A stretch of DNA of 64,000 nucleotides from Cyanobium sp. AMD-g (GTDB lineage: Bacteria; Cyanobacteriota; Cyanobacteriia; PCC-6307; Cyanobiaceae). Of this stretch, positions 26,363 to 35,490 are shown in pieces. The notes under the pieces are model-generated. The model searched no databases. It was not told the DNA's origin and worked only from the letters and a program-made list of their open reading frames with translations. The translations under genes and the position numbers were made by a program. Position 1 is the first letter of the stretch, and every line of letters begins with the position of its first letter. The DNA is taken from contig NZ_JAGQCW010000006.1 in the NCBI RefSeq assembly GCF_024346395.1, positions 62,001-126,000 of the forward strand, given 5' to 3'.

Positions 26363-27139
26363 ATGGCGCACGCTCTTGTCTTCGTACTGGCCCCGGAAGG
26401 AGCCCTGCCCGGCGATGGCGCCGCCTGGGCCGATCTCCTGGCGGCCCAGCGCCTTGGCGTCGGTAGTGGCATTGCCCTGCGCATGTTCCGCACAGCGACG
26501 CCACCCGAGCTGAGCCTCGATGAGCTGGTCGCTTCGGGTCAGGCCAACGTCAGTGGCGCCGATCCGTTCGAGCCCCTTCGCACCGATCCCTGCCAGGAGG
26601 CTCCCATCCCCTCCGCGGACACGGGCCCAGTCCGCCGGCTGATCTGTGATGCCGTCGTGCCCCACCTGGAGCCCCGCTGCCTCTGGCTCGGTGCCTATGA
26701 GCTCAACGGTGAAGAGCTTCAGGGACGCACCGGCCACCCGGCAGATCGCCTGGCCATCACGTCCATTCGCTGTCTCGACCAGTTTTCCCTGCGAGACGCC
26801 GACAACGAAACCTGCTGGTTCTATCCAACGGAAAACGGCGACTATCTCTGCTGGGAAAACCAGCGGTCCCTGGAGCTTTCACCTGGATATCCGGCCGATC
26901 CGTGCATTCAGGAGCAGAGCATCGCCTATGAGCGCAGCAACCTGCGGCTTCTCTGGTCACTGATGGCCGACGATCAGGCCTTGACCTGCGTTGGTCTGAC
27001 CTACCAAAGCCGCCGCATCGAATGGCCGGTGACCGCCAGTGATCCCGAGCCCTTTGCCACCTGGACCTCCTTCCGGGTCGACAGCATGGCGGATGACAAT
27101 TACTGGGAAACGTCCAGCATCACGGTGTTCCCCAGCTGA
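26363..27139 (+). CDS. Conserved hypothetical protein
   Basis: A 258-residue soluble protein with no signal peptide or membrane segment. Recognisable stretches are MAHALVFVLAPEGALPGDGA, RRLICDAVVPHLEPRCLWLG, AITSIRCLDQFSLRDADNE and CWFYPTENGDYLCWENQR. The composition is acidic and Trp/Cys-containing. I do not recognise the family. The spacing after hli and the intervening terminator suggest a separate promoter. Confidence 0.75.
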   Translation: MAHALVFVLAPEGALPGDGAAWADLLAAQRLGVGSGIALRMFRTATPPELSLDELVASGQANVSGADPFEPLRTDPCQEAPIPSADTGPVRRLICDAVVPHLEPRCLWLGAYELNGEELQGRTGHPADRLAITSIRCLDQFSLRDADNETCWFYPTENGDYLCWENQRSLELSPGYPADPCIQEQSIAYERSNLRLLWSLMADDQALTCVGLTYQSRRIEWPVTASDPEPFATWTSFRVDSMADDNYWETSSITVFPS

Positions 27140-27147
27140 GGCTCCCT

Positions 27148-27360
27148 TCAGCTGGCCTGCTCGTAGAGCTGCTCGAGCCGTTCGCGGCTGAGGTCCACAT
27201 ACAGCACTTGTTCCCCCGGGGCGGGGGCTTCGGGATGGGAGGGCCGCTTGGCCGGCGTCGTCGAAGCGCTGCGCAGGTTCTGGGTCATCAGGGCAAAGGC
27301 GCCGCCGGCGATCACCGCGAAGCTGACCATGTAAACGATGGGGAACAGGGCTTCCAGCAT
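27148..27360 (-). CDS. Small membrane protein, DUF2973-like
   Basis: A 70-residue protein: MLEALFPIVYMVSFAVIAGG forms one helix and is followed by AFALMTQNLRSA, a Pro-rich linker and LYVDLSRERLEQLYEQAS. The short MLExLFPxxYxxxF start resembles DUF2973 proteins of cyanobacteria. It is convergent with the 258-residue hypothetical gene, eight bases apart. Confidence 0.6.
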   Translation of the reverse strand: MLEALFPIVYMVSFAVIAGGAFALMTQNLRSASTTPAKRPSHPEAPAPGEQVLYVDLSRERLEQLYEQAS

Positions 27361-27430
27361 GGGTCTCTCGCTTTGGCCCAGGCTAATGTAAAGATCTGTT
27401 AAACGTGGGCGCCACACAGGCCTGAGGGCC

Positions 27431-28027
27431 TCACGGATTGAGCCACTCCTCCTGCCAGCCGTTGCTGGCCCGCCAGCAGCGGCGCCGGTGAGGGTGACCC
27501 TGCAGCTCCAGCAGCTCCACCCGCTGCAGCTGCACCCGCAGCAGCTCGAAGTGGTCCGGCCTTGGCGCGCCGTCATCGAGTTCCCGCGGGAACGGCGCTT
27601 CCGCCTGCAGCGGTTCCCCCGGCGCCGGCCAGCCCCAGAGGGCCCGGCCCCTGGGGGTGAGGGCCTGCCAGTGGCGATCCAGGGCCTGCCGTTCCTCCTC
27701 GCCCGCAAGCGGCAGACGCCCGCCCCTGAGGCGGAACTGGCAGCGGGCCTTCGGCAGCACCCAGCAAAGCTCCAGCGGTGCCTTCCCTTTCAGTTCACCG
27801 CTTTTGGCGCTGCGGCGGTCGGTGAGCAGGTCCAGGGCCGCTCCCCCGGCCCAGCAGCGGAACACCAGGGTCCGCACCCTCGGGGTGCCGTCCGCCGCCA
27901 GGCTGGCCAACTGCAGCCAGCGGGCCTGGGGAGAAGAACGTCCCTGGCGCTCCAGCGCCCCGCGCACCAGAGGGCGCCACGGGGGCAGGGGCACGTCCTG
28001 GGTTGGCGTGGGCATGGCGTCGGACAT
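27431..28027 (-). CDS. PPOX-type FMN-binding protein (Npun_F5749-like)
   Basis: A 198-residue flavoprotein-like protein. PWRPLVRGALERQG, ARWLQLASLAADGTPRVRTL, DRRSAKSGEL and CQFRLRGGRLPL follow the split-barrel pattern of pyridoxamine-5'-phosphate-oxidase relatives. The C-terminal HRRRCW segment resembles the PNPOx dimerisation region. Cyanobacterial members are annotated as FMN-dependent PPOX proteins, but their substrate is uncertain and they are not proven vitamin B6 enzymes. It starts ten bases after the methyltransferase stop on the same strand. Confidence 0.83.
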   Translation of the reverse strand: MSDAMPTPTQDVPLPPWRPLVRGALERQGRSSPQARWLQLASLAADGTPRVRTLVFRCWAGGAALDLLTDRRSAKSGELKGKAPLELCWVLPKARCQFRLRGGRLPLAGEEERQALDRHWQALTPRGRALWGWPAPGEPLQAEAPFPRELDDGAPRPDHFELLRVQLQRVELLELQGHPHRRRCWRASNGWQEEWLNP

Positions 28028-28036
28028 GGAGCGGGC

Positions 28037-28690
28037 CTAGGGCGCAGGCTTTTCGGCCACGACGGCAAAGAACGGATCTCCCTGTCCCCCCAGCCAGCCC
28101 TGGGGGCCCTCTGCCCGCGTCGACTCGGCGATCAGCTGCGGCGCCGGCCAGCCCTGGGCCTGTAGCACCCGGCTGATGTAGGCGAGGTGATCCCGGTCGC
28201 TGCCGTCCGTCCAGACCTGAGGCGCCTTCTGGAAGAACATCCGGTTGGAGAAGGCCACGATCACCTGGCCGGCGGGGCGCACCACCCGCAGCAGTTCGGC
28301 CGCCACCGGTTCGGGCCGTTGCAGGTACTGCCAGCCCGCCACCATCAGCACCGCATCCACGCTGGCGTCCGCCAGGGGAAGCCGCTGGTCCTGGTTGAGG
28401 TTCTGCAGCCAGTGACGATCCAGGCGGGGGTTCGCCGCCAGCTCGGCCCCGTTGAGGCCGTGGCCGATCACCTCTTCGTAGCGGATCTCCTCGGGCAGGT
28501 GACTCACCCAGCTGCTCATCAGGTCCAGCACCACCGCACAGGGGGGGATCCGCTCGCGGTAGAGCGCCGTGAGCCGGCGTCGGAAGGCGCCGTCGAGGTG
28601 CTGCACGTAGCGCGGCTCGGCATAGAAGAGGGCGTCGTCGGTGCCGTCCAGCTTGCGCCGCTCCGCCTCGTTCAGCACCAGCACCGCCAT
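28037..28690 (-). CDS. Class I SAM-dependent methyltransferase
   Basis: A 217-residue protein from the ATG at 28690. It has YRERIPPCAVVLDLMSSWVS (motif I region, although GxGxG is replaced by DLMSSWVSHLP), ASVDAVLMVAGWQYL (motif II-like), and ELLRVVRPAGQVIVAFSNRM (motif III). This pattern is typical of the methyltransferase-type-11 group in cyanobacteria. Small-molecule methylation is likely; the substrate is unknown. It is divergent from a VOC-family gene, 66 bases between starts. Confidence 0.83.
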   Translation of the reverse strand: MAVLVLNEAERRKLDGTDDALFYAEPRYVQHLDGAFRRRLTALYRERIPPCAVVLDLMSSWVSHLPEEIRYEEVIGHGLNGAELAANPRLDRHWLQNLNQDQRLPLADASVDAVLMVAGWQYLQRPEPVAAELLRVVRPAGQVIVAFSNRMFFQKAPQVWTDGSDRDHLAYISRVLQAQGWPAPQLIAESTRAEGPQGWLGGQGDPFFAVVAEKPAP

Positions 28691-28756
28691 GGCCCTCGGG
28701 AGTCCGTTCTGCTGCCATGGTGGCGAATCGCGGCGCCCGAGGCGGCGCACCCCGCC

Positions 28757-29149
28757 ATGCCCCCTGCCGTTCCACCCCCCTTCCTGGTGCTGGCCGCCGA
28801 CGACCCCGAGCGTCTGGCCGTCTTCTACGGCGCCCTGCTGCAGACCACTCCCCTGGTGGGCGCCAGTGCCCGCCACTGGCGCTTGCAGGGGCCAGGCGAG
28901 GGGCGGCTGGAGATCTACGCCCCGTCCCGCCGGCGTCCCCGTCCCCGCGGCGAGGGCCGGCTGGCCCTCTGCTTCTCCCGCCCGGCTGGGCAGAACCCGC
29001 CCCTGCAGGTGCTCAACGACTGGCTCACGACCGTCCTGCCCCTGGGGGCGGCGCTGGTGGAGCCGCCGCGGCAGGAACCCTTCGGCGCCGAGGCCTGGCT
29101 GGCCGATCCGGAGGGCAACCGGCTGCTGCTCCTGGTCAGCAACGCCTGA
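28757..29149 (+). CDS. VOC-superfamily (glyoxalase/bleomycin-resistance-like) protein
   Basis: A 130-residue protein from the ATG at 28757. PPFLVLAADDPERLAVFYGA is a typical first VOC beta-alpha-beta unit, and AEAWLADPEGNRLLLLVSN is the closing strand pair with the DPxGN turn. The middle is Arg/Pro-rich. VOC proteins bind a metal between two such modules, so a dimer would be expected. The reaction is not predictable. It overlaps the end of the convergent sugar kinase gene by 14 bases. Confidence 0.8.
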   Translation: MPPAVPPPFLVLAADDPERLAVFYGALLQTTPLVGASARHWRLQGPGEGRLEIYAPSRRRPRPRGEGRLALCFSRPAGQNPPLQVLNDWLTTVLPLGAALVEPPRQEPFGAEAWLADPEGNRLLLLVSNA

Positions 29150-30011
29150 GCTGCAGCTGGCTGGCGTAGGGTCCGCGGCCATCGAGACTGGCGGCGCCGC
29201 AGTGGGCGCCGAGGCTGATGGCGTCCTGGAGGCTCCAGCCGGCAGCCAGGGCCGTGGTGACACCAGCGGCAAAGCTGTCGCCGGCGCCGTAGGCATCCAG
29301 CACGGGGCCCTGGCGCAGTACGGCGGCATAGCGACCACCGGGCTCCAGCACCCCGCCCCTTTCGGCCTCGGTGCCGATGTAAAGGGATGGCGCCGGCTCC
29401 AGATCCCCCGGCCGGTAGGCCTCGCCGGGATCGGCGGAGCTGCCGATCAGGGCGTCGAGGGTCACGCCCGCCTCCCGCAGGGTCGCCAGCCGCACCCGTG
29501 GCGTGGCGGCCAGCACCCGGGCCCGCCGTGCCAGCCGCAGGCCAGCCGCATCGGTGGCCGTGGCGAACACGCCGTCGGCCCCGGCCAACCGCTGCCACGG
29601 CAGCCCATCGGCGGCGGTGGGCATCAGCCGCTCGCCGATCACCGTGATCGTGCGTTCGCCGCCGGCGTCGATGAAGGTGATCCCCCGCCGGGTCGGGGCC
29701 TCACGCCAGGCGATGTGCAGCTCCAGCCCCAGGCCCTCGAGCTCGTCGGCGGCCCGGCGCCCGACGGCGTCATCGCCCAGGGCCGTGAAGAAGGGAATCC
29801 GCCCTCCTGTGAGACGGGCCATCTGCACGGCCACCACGGCGCCGCCGCCGGCGGGGAGTTCGCAGAAATCGTCGGCATGGAGGATCTCGCCGGCCGCCGG
29901 CAGGTGCTCAACGCCGATGAAGCTCACCATCTCCACGTGGCCCACCACCGCCAGTGCCAGCGGGGGCAGCTCCGGCAGGGCGTCCAGGGGCAGGGGGAGG
30001 AGCGGCTCCAT
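29136..30011 (-). CDS. PfkB-family carbohydrate kinase
   Basis: A 291-residue ribokinase-fold protein. Motifs are AVVGHVEMVSFIGVEHLP at the start, PAGGGAVVAVQMARLTGG (first PfkB signature region) and GPVLDAYGAGDSFAAGVTTA, whose DAYGAGD contains the catalytic Asp and the anion hole. Such kinases phosphorylate a sugar or nucleoside with ATP. Specificity cannot be read from the sequence. The start is next to the stop of the ABC permease, so it may be transcribed with the exporter genes. Confidence 0.87.
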   Translation of the reverse strand: MEPLLPLPLDALPELPPLALAVVGHVEMVSFIGVEHLPAAGEILHADDFCELPAGGGAVVAVQMARLTGGRIPFFTALGDDAVGRRAADELEGLGLELHIAWREAPTRRGITFIDAGGERTITVIGERLMPTAADGLPWQRLAGADGVFATATDAAGLRLARRARVLAATPRVRLATLREAGVTLDALIGSSADPGEAYRPGDLEPAPSLYIGTEAERGGVLEPGGRYAAVLRQGPVLDAYGAGDSFAAGVTTALAAGWSLQDAISLGAHCGAASLDGRGPYASQLQLRRC

Positions 30012-30800
30012 TCAGCTGGAGGCGGAGGTGTAGAAGCGCAGGGCGAACTGCCAGAACCAACGGCTCAGCGCCATGGAGCCGGCGGCCACGGCAACGCCCG
30101 CCAGCAGCCAGGGACCGGAGGCCCGACCCAGGATCGCCTCGGCTGGCACGGTGGTGAGGAAGGCCACTGGCACAACGAAGGTGAAGAAGGCCCGCAGGCC
30201 GGCCGGAAAGGCGCTCACGGGAAAGCGCCCTGCCACCAGCACGCTGCGCAGCACCTCGGTGGCGTTCCAGATCTTCACGAACCAGATGCTGCTGGCCGCC
30301 AGCACGAACCAGAGGCTGTACAGGATCAGCAGGCTGGCGACCAGCATCAGGGTCGCCGCCAGCAGGGTGAGGGGCGATGGTGTGGCGCCGGCCTTCCAGG
30401 CGGCGTAGCCGATCAGAGCGGCCCCAAGGGCGATGCCGGGCAGACCCCAGGGGGAGAAGGTGCGGGCCGACAGCCAGAACTGGCTGTCGATCGGCTTGAG
30501 CAGGACGAAATCCAGGCTGCCGGTGCGCACGTGGGCCACGATCGTGCTGAGGTTGGGTTGCAGCAGCGTGCTGGTGATCCCCTCCAGCAGGGTGTAGACC
30601 CCCAGCACCACCAGGGCCCCCTCCCAGCTCCAGCCCCCCAGCGACTGGCCGCGTCCATAGAAGAGCGACAGCACAAAGATGCTGCCGACCAGATTGCCGG
30701 CCGTGGCCACCAGTTCGATGACGAAGTTGGCCTTGTATTCCAGTTCCGCCGTCAGTGAGGCGATCCAGAAGATGCGCAGGGTGTAGAGGTACCTGCCCAT
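30012..30800 (-). CDS. ABC-2 type exporter permease (second permease)
   Basis: A 262-residue, six-helix protein starting at the ATG at 30800, which overlaps the stop of the preceding permease (ATGA) and gives MGRYLYTLRIFWIASLTAEL. It matches DUF990-type permeases (COG3694), including a conserved SLDFVLLKPIDSQFWLSAR loop. It forms a hetero-dimer with the neighbouring permease and uses the ATPase encoded first in the operon. Substrates of this exporter type in cyanobacteria are mostly unknown. Confidence 0.87.
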   Translation of the reverse strand: MGRYLYTLRIFWIASLTAELEYKANFVIELVATAGNLVGSIFVLSLFYGRGQSLGGWSWEGALVVLGVYTLLEGITSTLLQPNLSTIVAHVRTGSLDFVLLKPIDSQFWLSARTFSPWGLPGIALGAALIGYAAWKAGATPSPLTLLAATLMLVASLLILYSLWFVLAASSIWFVKIWNATEVLRSVLVAGRFPVSAFPAGLRAFFTFVVPVAFLTTVPAEAILGRASGPWLLAGVAVAAGSMALSRWFWQFALRFYTSASS

Positions 30801-31612
30801 CAGGCCCCCATGGCCGAATAGTGGCGCAGCCCCCGGCGCCACAGCAGCAGGTTGATCGGCAGCAGCAGGGCGGCCCAGGCGGCCATGGCCGCGAAGCTCT
30901 GCAGCACCGGCACGGTCTCACCGGCCAGGATCCTGGCGGGCACGTCGACCATGTACGGGAAGGGGGTCCAGAAGGCGAAAGCCCGGACTCCCTCGGGATA
31001 GAGGGCCAGGGGGGCCACCAGGCCGGAGAGATAGAGGTAGGGGAGGTAGAGCAGGCGTTCCAGGGCGCTGGCCTTCTCGCTCCAGAAGCACACCATCGTC
31101 AGGGTGAACTGCATCAGGAAGCGCAGGGCGAAGGCGGCCAGGGTGGCCAGCACCGCGAGCAGCACCGACGGCAGCGAGGGCCACCAGAAGGCGGCGGGAT
31201 AGAGAAGGAAGAACAGCCCCACCAGCATCGCCACGAAGGGCAGGCGGGTGGCCTGCTCCGAGAGATGGGCGGCCACGTAGCGCCACACCAGGGGCAGGGG
31301 TTGGAGCAGGTAGGGCGACAGGCGGCCGCTGAGGTTGTCCTCCTCGAAGGTGTACATCACCCACACGATCGTGAACTGGCGCACCACAAAGGCCGACAGG
31401 AAGTAGCGGGCCAGCTGCAGGGAGTTCATCCCCAGGCCGCCGCCGGCATCAACGGCGCTCCACAGGCCCAGCATGATGAAGGGCAGCACCCCCGAGAGCG
31501 CCCAGAGCACGATCTCGGCCCGGTACTCGAGCATGTAGGCGTACTGGCTGGAGAGCAGCACAGCAGCGATGCGGCGGGCATGGGCCAGCCGCTGGCGCAG
31601 GGCCCCCCTCAT
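30800..31612 (-). CDS. ABC-2 type exporter permease (first permease)
   Basis: A 270-residue membrane protein of the COG4587 type: RRIAAVLLSSQYAYMLEYRA at the start, helices near VLPFIMLGLWSAV and VLLAVLATLAAFALRFLM, and NLSGRLSPYLLQPLPLVW between helices, a typical loop of this family. It lies directly after the ATP-binding subunit gene, with a 17-base tandem duplication across the junction, and overlaps the next permease by ATGA. Confidence 0.87.
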   Translation of the reverse strand: MRGALRQRLAHARRIAAVLLSSQYAYMLEYRAEIVLWALSGVLPFIMLGLWSAVDAGGGLGMNSLQLARYFLSAFVVRQFTIVWVMYTFEEDNLSGRLSPYLLQPLPLVWRYVAAHLSEQATRLPFVAMLVGLFFLLYPAAFWWPSLPSVLLAVLATLAAFALRFLMQFTLTMVCFWSEKASALERLLYLPYLYLSGLVAPLALYPEGVRAFAFWTPFPYMVDVPARILAGETVPVLQSFAAMAAWAALLLPINLLLWRRGLRHYSAMGA

Positions 31613-31634
31613 GCCACGGCCCCCCTCATGCCAC
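31601..31634. repeat. 17-base perfect tandem duplication at the ATPase/permease junction
   Basis: GGCCCCCCTCATGCCAC occurs twice in a row, with a partial third copy. Each copy holds a minus-strand ATG. The ATG at 31629 overlaps the ATPase TGA and opens a six-codon frame (MRGAVA) whose stop overlaps the permease ATG at 31612. Confidence 0.95.
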
Positions 31635-32609
31635 GGCCCCCTGATGGAACAGCCGGCCGATGATGTCCTCGATCGGTGGGTCAGACACGGAAAGATCGAC
31701 CACGGCGAGATCGGCCAGCAGCCGTCCCACCTGCTCGGTGAGCCGTTCCCTCGGGATCAGCAGCCGCACCTCGCGCCCCTCGATGGCCTCCACGTCGCCG
31801 TAACTGGCGAAGACGTCGGCCCCCAGGGGCGCATGCAGCTCGAGGCGCACCTCGCGGCAGGGGGCCAGGCGCTGGGTGAGCGTCTCCAGGCTGCCGTCGT
31901 AGAAGAGGCGCCCCTCGTGGATCAGCAGCACCCTGGGGCAGAGGGCGGTGATGTCGGCCATGTAATGGCTGGTGAGCAGCACGGTGGCCCCGAAGCGGCG
32001 GTTGTAATCGGCCAGAAAACTGCGCACCCGGGCCTGGGCGTTCACATCCAGCCCCAGGGTGGGTTCATCCAGAAAGAGCACCGCCGGCCGGTGCAGCAGG
32101 GCCGCCAGCAGCTCCGCCTTCATCCGCTGGCCGAGGGAGAGCTTGCGCACCGGCCGGCGCAGCTCGTCTCCGAGTTCGAGCATGTCGGCCAGCTCGTCGA
32201 TGCGACGCCGGCTTTCCGCTGGGGGGATGCCGTAGACGGCGGCGTTGACCCGCAGGGAATCCAGCGGCGGCAGATCCCAGATCAGCTGCTGCTTCTGGCC
32301 CATCACCAGGGTGATCTGGCCGAGGAAGGCCGCCTGGCGGCGATGGGGCACACAGCCGGCCACCTCCACCGTGCCGCTGGTGGGGTGGATCAGCCCCGTG
32401 AGCATCTTGAGGGTGGTGGTCTTGCCGGCGCCGTTCGCCCCGAGAAAGCCGACGAATTCGCCGGGCTCGATGGCGAAACTCACGTCCTGGACCGCCGCGA
32501 TCATGCGCTCGCGGCGGTTCACGAAGTGACGCAGGGTGCCGGCCAGTCCGGGTTGCTTGTCGGCCACCCGGTAGGTCTTGCCGAGGCCCTGCGCGCGGAC
32601 GATGGCCAT
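31626..32609 (-). CDS. ABC-2 type exporter ATP-binding subunit
   Basis: A 327-residue ATPase. Walker A is GANGAGKTTTLKML, the Q-loop is in VMGQKQQLIWDLP, the signature is LSLGQRMKAELL, Walker B is AVLFLDEPTLGLD, and the switch His is in LLTSHYMADI. The extended N-terminus (KQPGLAGTLRHFVNRRER) and C-terminal regulatory part fit the COG4586 group, which always pairs with two permeases of the kinds encoded downstream. The three genes thus form a complete exporter; the substrate is unknown. Confidence 0.92.
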   Translation of the reverse strand: MAIVRAQGLGKTYRVADKQPGLAGTLRHFVNRRERMIAAVQDVSFAIEPGEFVGFLGANGAGKTTTLKMLTGLIHPTSGTVEVAGCVPHRRQAAFLGQITLVMGQKQQLIWDLPPLDSLRVNAAVYGIPPAESRRRIDELADMLELGDELRRPVRKLSLGQRMKAELLAALLHRPAVLFLDEPTLGLDVNAQARVRSFLADYNRRFGATVLLTSHYMADITALCPRVLLIHEGRLFYDGSLETLTQRLAPCREVRLELHAPLGADVFASYGDVEAIEGREVRLLIPRERLTEQVGRLLADLAVVDLSVSDPPIEDIIGRLFHQGAVA

Positions 32610-32665
32610 GCGGACGGGCTTGGGGTGGAATCCAGCCTATCGAGAGTGGTGCTTCCGGGAGGTGT

Positions 32666-32926
32666 TCAGGAGGCTTCCGGGCACCAGCCACCGCCGACCA
32701 GGAGCGGCTCGATCCAGCGGGGACAGCGCTGGGTGAGGTGGTCACCGTGGCAGATCAGGGCCTGATGCCACTGGCAGCTGAGCAGGGGGAGGCTGTCGGC
32801 GTCGGCGTGGTGACGAAACCAGTGGCAGGTGAGGCAGACCTGACGGCTGCGGCTGGGCAGCAGTTGCTCGGGCCCCAGGTAGGGCCAGGAGGCGAGGGCC
32901 AGGGGGGCTTGCGGGGTGACGGACAT
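32666..32926 (-). CDS. Small Cys/His-rich protein
   Basis: An 86-residue protein with CLTCHWFRHH, LLSCQWHQALICHGDHLTQR and CPRW in the second half. The spacing of four Cys and several His suggests a zinc- or iron-binding site. It ends 57 bases before the ABC ATPase start on the same strand. I recognise no named family. Confidence 0.6.
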   Translation of the reverse strand: MSVTPQAPLALASWPYLGPEQLLPSRSRQVCLTCHWFRHHADADSLPLLSCQWHQALICHGDHLTQRCPRWIEPLLVGGGWCPEAS

Positions 32927-33040
32927 GGCCAGGCGTGCAGTACAACCGTACTAACGCTTTCTGGGCTGGGTCGCCACGGATGTCCTGTCGGGGGTCCACA
33001 ATCGAGCCTGGGGTAGCGCGCCGTTTCTTTTGCCTTCTCC

Positions 33041-33868
33041 ATGCTGATCCGGCTCGGTTGCGAACTGACCCTCTCCTGCTGGGCCCCGACGCCGGTTCTG
33101 GCCCTGGTCCATCCCCATGGCAGCCGCCTGGAGGATCGGCGCGGCCCGGAGCGGTTGTGGCTGAGCCCCGATCGCATCGCCGAGGTGCTCACCGATGCCG
33201 ACGGCAACCGTGCCTGCCGCTTCATGGCCTCTGCCGGCAGCACCACGCTGAAGTTTGAAGTGGTGGTGGCCGATGATGGCCATCCTGATCCGGTGGCTGC
33301 GGAGGTGGGGGAGTGCCCTGTGGCGGCGCTGCCGATCGTGACCTACCCCTACCTCAATCCCAGCCGCTACTGCGATACCGACCGGCTGGCCCAGGTCGCC
33401 TGGGGGCGTTTCGGCGGTGTCCGGCCGGGCTGGTCGCGGGTGCAGGCCATCTGCGACTGGGTGCATGAGCAGCTCCGCTTCGACTACGGCGCCGCCCGCA
33501 GCGACAAGACCGCCCACGATGCCCTGCGGGAGGGGCGCGGCGTCTGTCGGGATTTCGCCCACCTGGCCATCAGCCTCTGCCGTTGTCTCAACATCCCGGC
33601 CCGTTATTGCACCGGCTACCTGGGCTACACGGGCGTGACGGCCCTGCCTGATCCGATCGACTACTCCGCCTGGTTCGAGGCGTTCCTCGAAGATCGCTGG
33701 CATGTCTTTGATGCCCGTTACAACACGCCGCGCATCGGTCGGGTGCTGATCGCCCGGGGCCGGGACGCGGCGGACGTGCCCTTCCTGCGCTCCTTCGGCG
33801 ATCACCAACTCACCGGGTTCCGGGTCATCACCGAGGCGATGGCCCCCTCCGAGCGCGCCCCCCACTGA
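33041..33868 (+). CDS. Transglutaminase-like protein with Ser at the usual His position
   Basis: A 275-residue relative of the 10697-11536 gene. The Cys site GVCRDFAHLAISLCR and the Asp region WHVFDARYNTPRIGRVLIAR are kept, but the catalytic-His motif reads DYSAWFEAFL where the other copy has DFHAWFEAYL. A DFSAWFE form is, as I recall, common in a sub-branch of this family, so the substitution may be a family variant rather than damage. It stands alone upstream of the photoprotection locus, not near Anbu. Confidence 0.87.
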   Translation: MLIRLGCELTLSCWAPTPVLALVHPHGSRLEDRRGPERLWLSPDRIAEVLTDADGNRACRFMASAGSTTLKFEVVVADDGHPDPVAAEVGECPVAALPIVTYPYLNPSRYCDTDRLAQVAWGRFGGVRPGWSRVQAICDWVHEQLRFDYGAARSDKTAHDALREGRGVCRDFAHLAISLCRCLNIPARYCTGYLGYTGVTALPDPIDYSAWFEAFLEDRWHVFDARYNTPRIGRVLIARGRDAADVPFLRSFGDHQLTGFRVITEAMAPSERAPH

Positions 33869-34129
33869 GGTCCGGAGCGACCAGCGCCGGCCTCCGCATC
33901 GGCCTGCAGCGGTCTGGAAGTGTGGAGAAATCCTGCGCTGGGCCTGCCCGTCTGGCGCAGGGGGCAGAATCCCGGCAGTTCCGGGACCGTCGAATCTTTC
34001 GATCGTTCCGATGACAGTCGGCTGAGGCACCGTCCGGCCCTACGGAGCCCATCGGAGCCCCATCCCTGGGATGGGGTTCTGAACCAACGTCCAGGTGGGC
34101 CTTTTGTACGGATACACGCGGTCTGAACA

Positions 34130-34459
34130 ATGGGTTTACGAATTGATGAGGCCACGTTTCTGGAGAGAGCCATTTCCAGATTCGGCACAAGATACGACTA
34201 TTCCAAGATGATCTATAAGAGTTATCGCACTCCCATCAAGATTCGTTGCGTTGAGCATCCTGTCCGGGAGGTCGTGATCACGCCTGAGCGCCATCTCCAG
34301 ACCACCGGCGGTTGTAAGTACTGCCTGCGCAATTACCGCAACCAGACCCTTGAGCGGGTGCTCAGGCTGGACTGTGAGCCCTCGGTGCTTCCTCTGCCAC
34401 CACTGGCCAGGACACCCCAGGAGCCGCCCGTGGTCGGCCAGATAAGTAAAGCTGTGTGA
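34130..34459 (+). CDS. Small zinc-ribbon/treble-clef protein (DUF723-like)
   Basis: A 109-residue protein. [20 protein letters not shown], then [20 protein letters not shown], then [10 protein letters not shown] is the pattern of short domains found in phage and homing-endonuclease-associated proteins, where Cys and His bind zinc. The last 40 residues are Pro-rich. It begins an AT-richer patch (34100-34350) before the linker gene. A DNA-binding role is plausible only by resemblance. Confidence 0.68.
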   Translation: MGLRIDEATFLERAISRFGTRYDYSKMIYKSYRTPIKIRCVEHPVREVVITPERHLQTTGGCKYCLRNYRNQTLERVLRLDCEPSVLPLPPLARTPQEPPVVGQISKAV

Positions 34460-34532
34460 GGGATCTGGCCGCAGGCCTGAGGCCACTTTTGATCTTCGGT
34501 ATCTTTCCGGGTCGTTCACCCCGACACCCTTC

Positions 34533-35300
34533 ATGGCCCTTCCCCTGCTCGCCGCCCGACCCTCGAGCCTCAATGCCAGGGTGCCGAGTTTCGCGATCGC
34601 CAGTGAGGAATCTCCCCGCCAGGCCGTTGCCACCCTGGAGACCGGCAAGACCGTTGGAGATCGCCTCGGTCTGGACGTTCAAATCGAGCAGGCTTACCGC
34701 CAGATCTTCTTTCATGCCTTCAAGGTGGATCGCGAAGTGGTGCTGGAATCCCAGCTCCGTAGCGGACAGATCACCATGAGGGATTTCATCCGCGGATTGT
34801 TGCTTTCCAGAAGATTCCGTGAAGGCTTCTATGACTGCAACAGCAACTATCGGCTGGTGGAGCAGCTGGTTGGCAGGGTTCTGGGCCGGCCTGTCTATGG
34901 CGAACAGGAACGTATCCGCTATTCCATCCTGATTGCCCAGCATGGGCTCGTCACCCTGGTGGATGCCCTGCTCGACTCGGCGGAGTATCTCGAGACCTTT
35001 GGTTACGACACGGTGCCCTACCAACGCTCCCGCGTGCTGCCGGGTCGGGCCCAGGGTGAGCGCCCCTTCAACCAGCAAGCTCCCCGTTACGACGGCCGCT
35101 GGCGCGATGTGATCGCCACCAGGGCGCCCCGTGGCACCAGCCCCTGGTCGCCGGGCACGCCCCGGGCCGCCTGGCTCGGGGAGCAGCCCTCACCACTGGC
35201 GCGCCAGATCTGGCAGGGCTTGGTCACCGCCGGCGGCTTTGCGATCACGGGCTTGGTGCTGTGGACGGCGGCGGCGATGCTGAGCACCGCGGCGCAGTGA
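34533..35300 (+). CDS. cpcL: Phycobilisome linker of CpcL (CpcG2) type with C-terminal membrane helix
   Basis: A 255-residue protein. The N-terminus [20 protein letters not shown] is typical of rod-core linkers. The PBS linker domain spans about 45-165 ([60 protein letters not shown]). The C-terminal 28 residues form a hydrophobic helix ([20 protein letters not shown]). That membrane segment distinguishes CpcL from CpcG1: CpcL links rods of phycocyanin to photosystem I without an allophycocyanin core. A hairpin terminator follows the stop. The gene lies 190 bases upstream of ocp. Confidence 0.87.
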   Translation: MALPLLAARPSSLNARVPSFAIASEESPRQAVATLETGKTVGDRLGLDVQIEQAYRQIFFHAFKVDREVVLESQLRSGQITMRDFIRGLLLSRRFREGFYDCNSNYRLVEQLVGRVLGRPVYGEQERIRYSILIAQHGLVTLVDALLDSAEYLETFGYDTVPYQRSRVLPGRAQGERPFNQQAPRYDGRWRDVIATRAPRGTSPWSPGTPRAAWLGEQPSPLARQIWQGLVTAGGFAITGLVLWTAAAMLSTAAQ

Positions 35301-35306
35301 TCGGCG

Positions 35307-35337
35307 GTCCCTGGGGGCCTTGGTCCCCAGGGACTTT
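35307..35337 (+). terminator. Terminator after the phycobilisome linker gene
   Basis: GTCCCTGGGG, an eight-base loop and CCCCAGGGAC form a perfect 10 bp stem followed by TTT, seven bases after the cpcL stop. It separates cpcL from ocp transcription. Confidence 0.7.
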
Positions 35338-35490
35338 CCCAATCCCTGAAGGGGTTATCCGCTTGTTGCTCGCTGTGATGACGGACACGAAATCGTGCTT
35401 TCCTTGGTCACAGGTGGTCTCAGCGCCAGCGTCGGTGCCACCATGCATTAGGATTTGTAAAGATTTATTGACCTCCGGAGCCTTCCTGTC

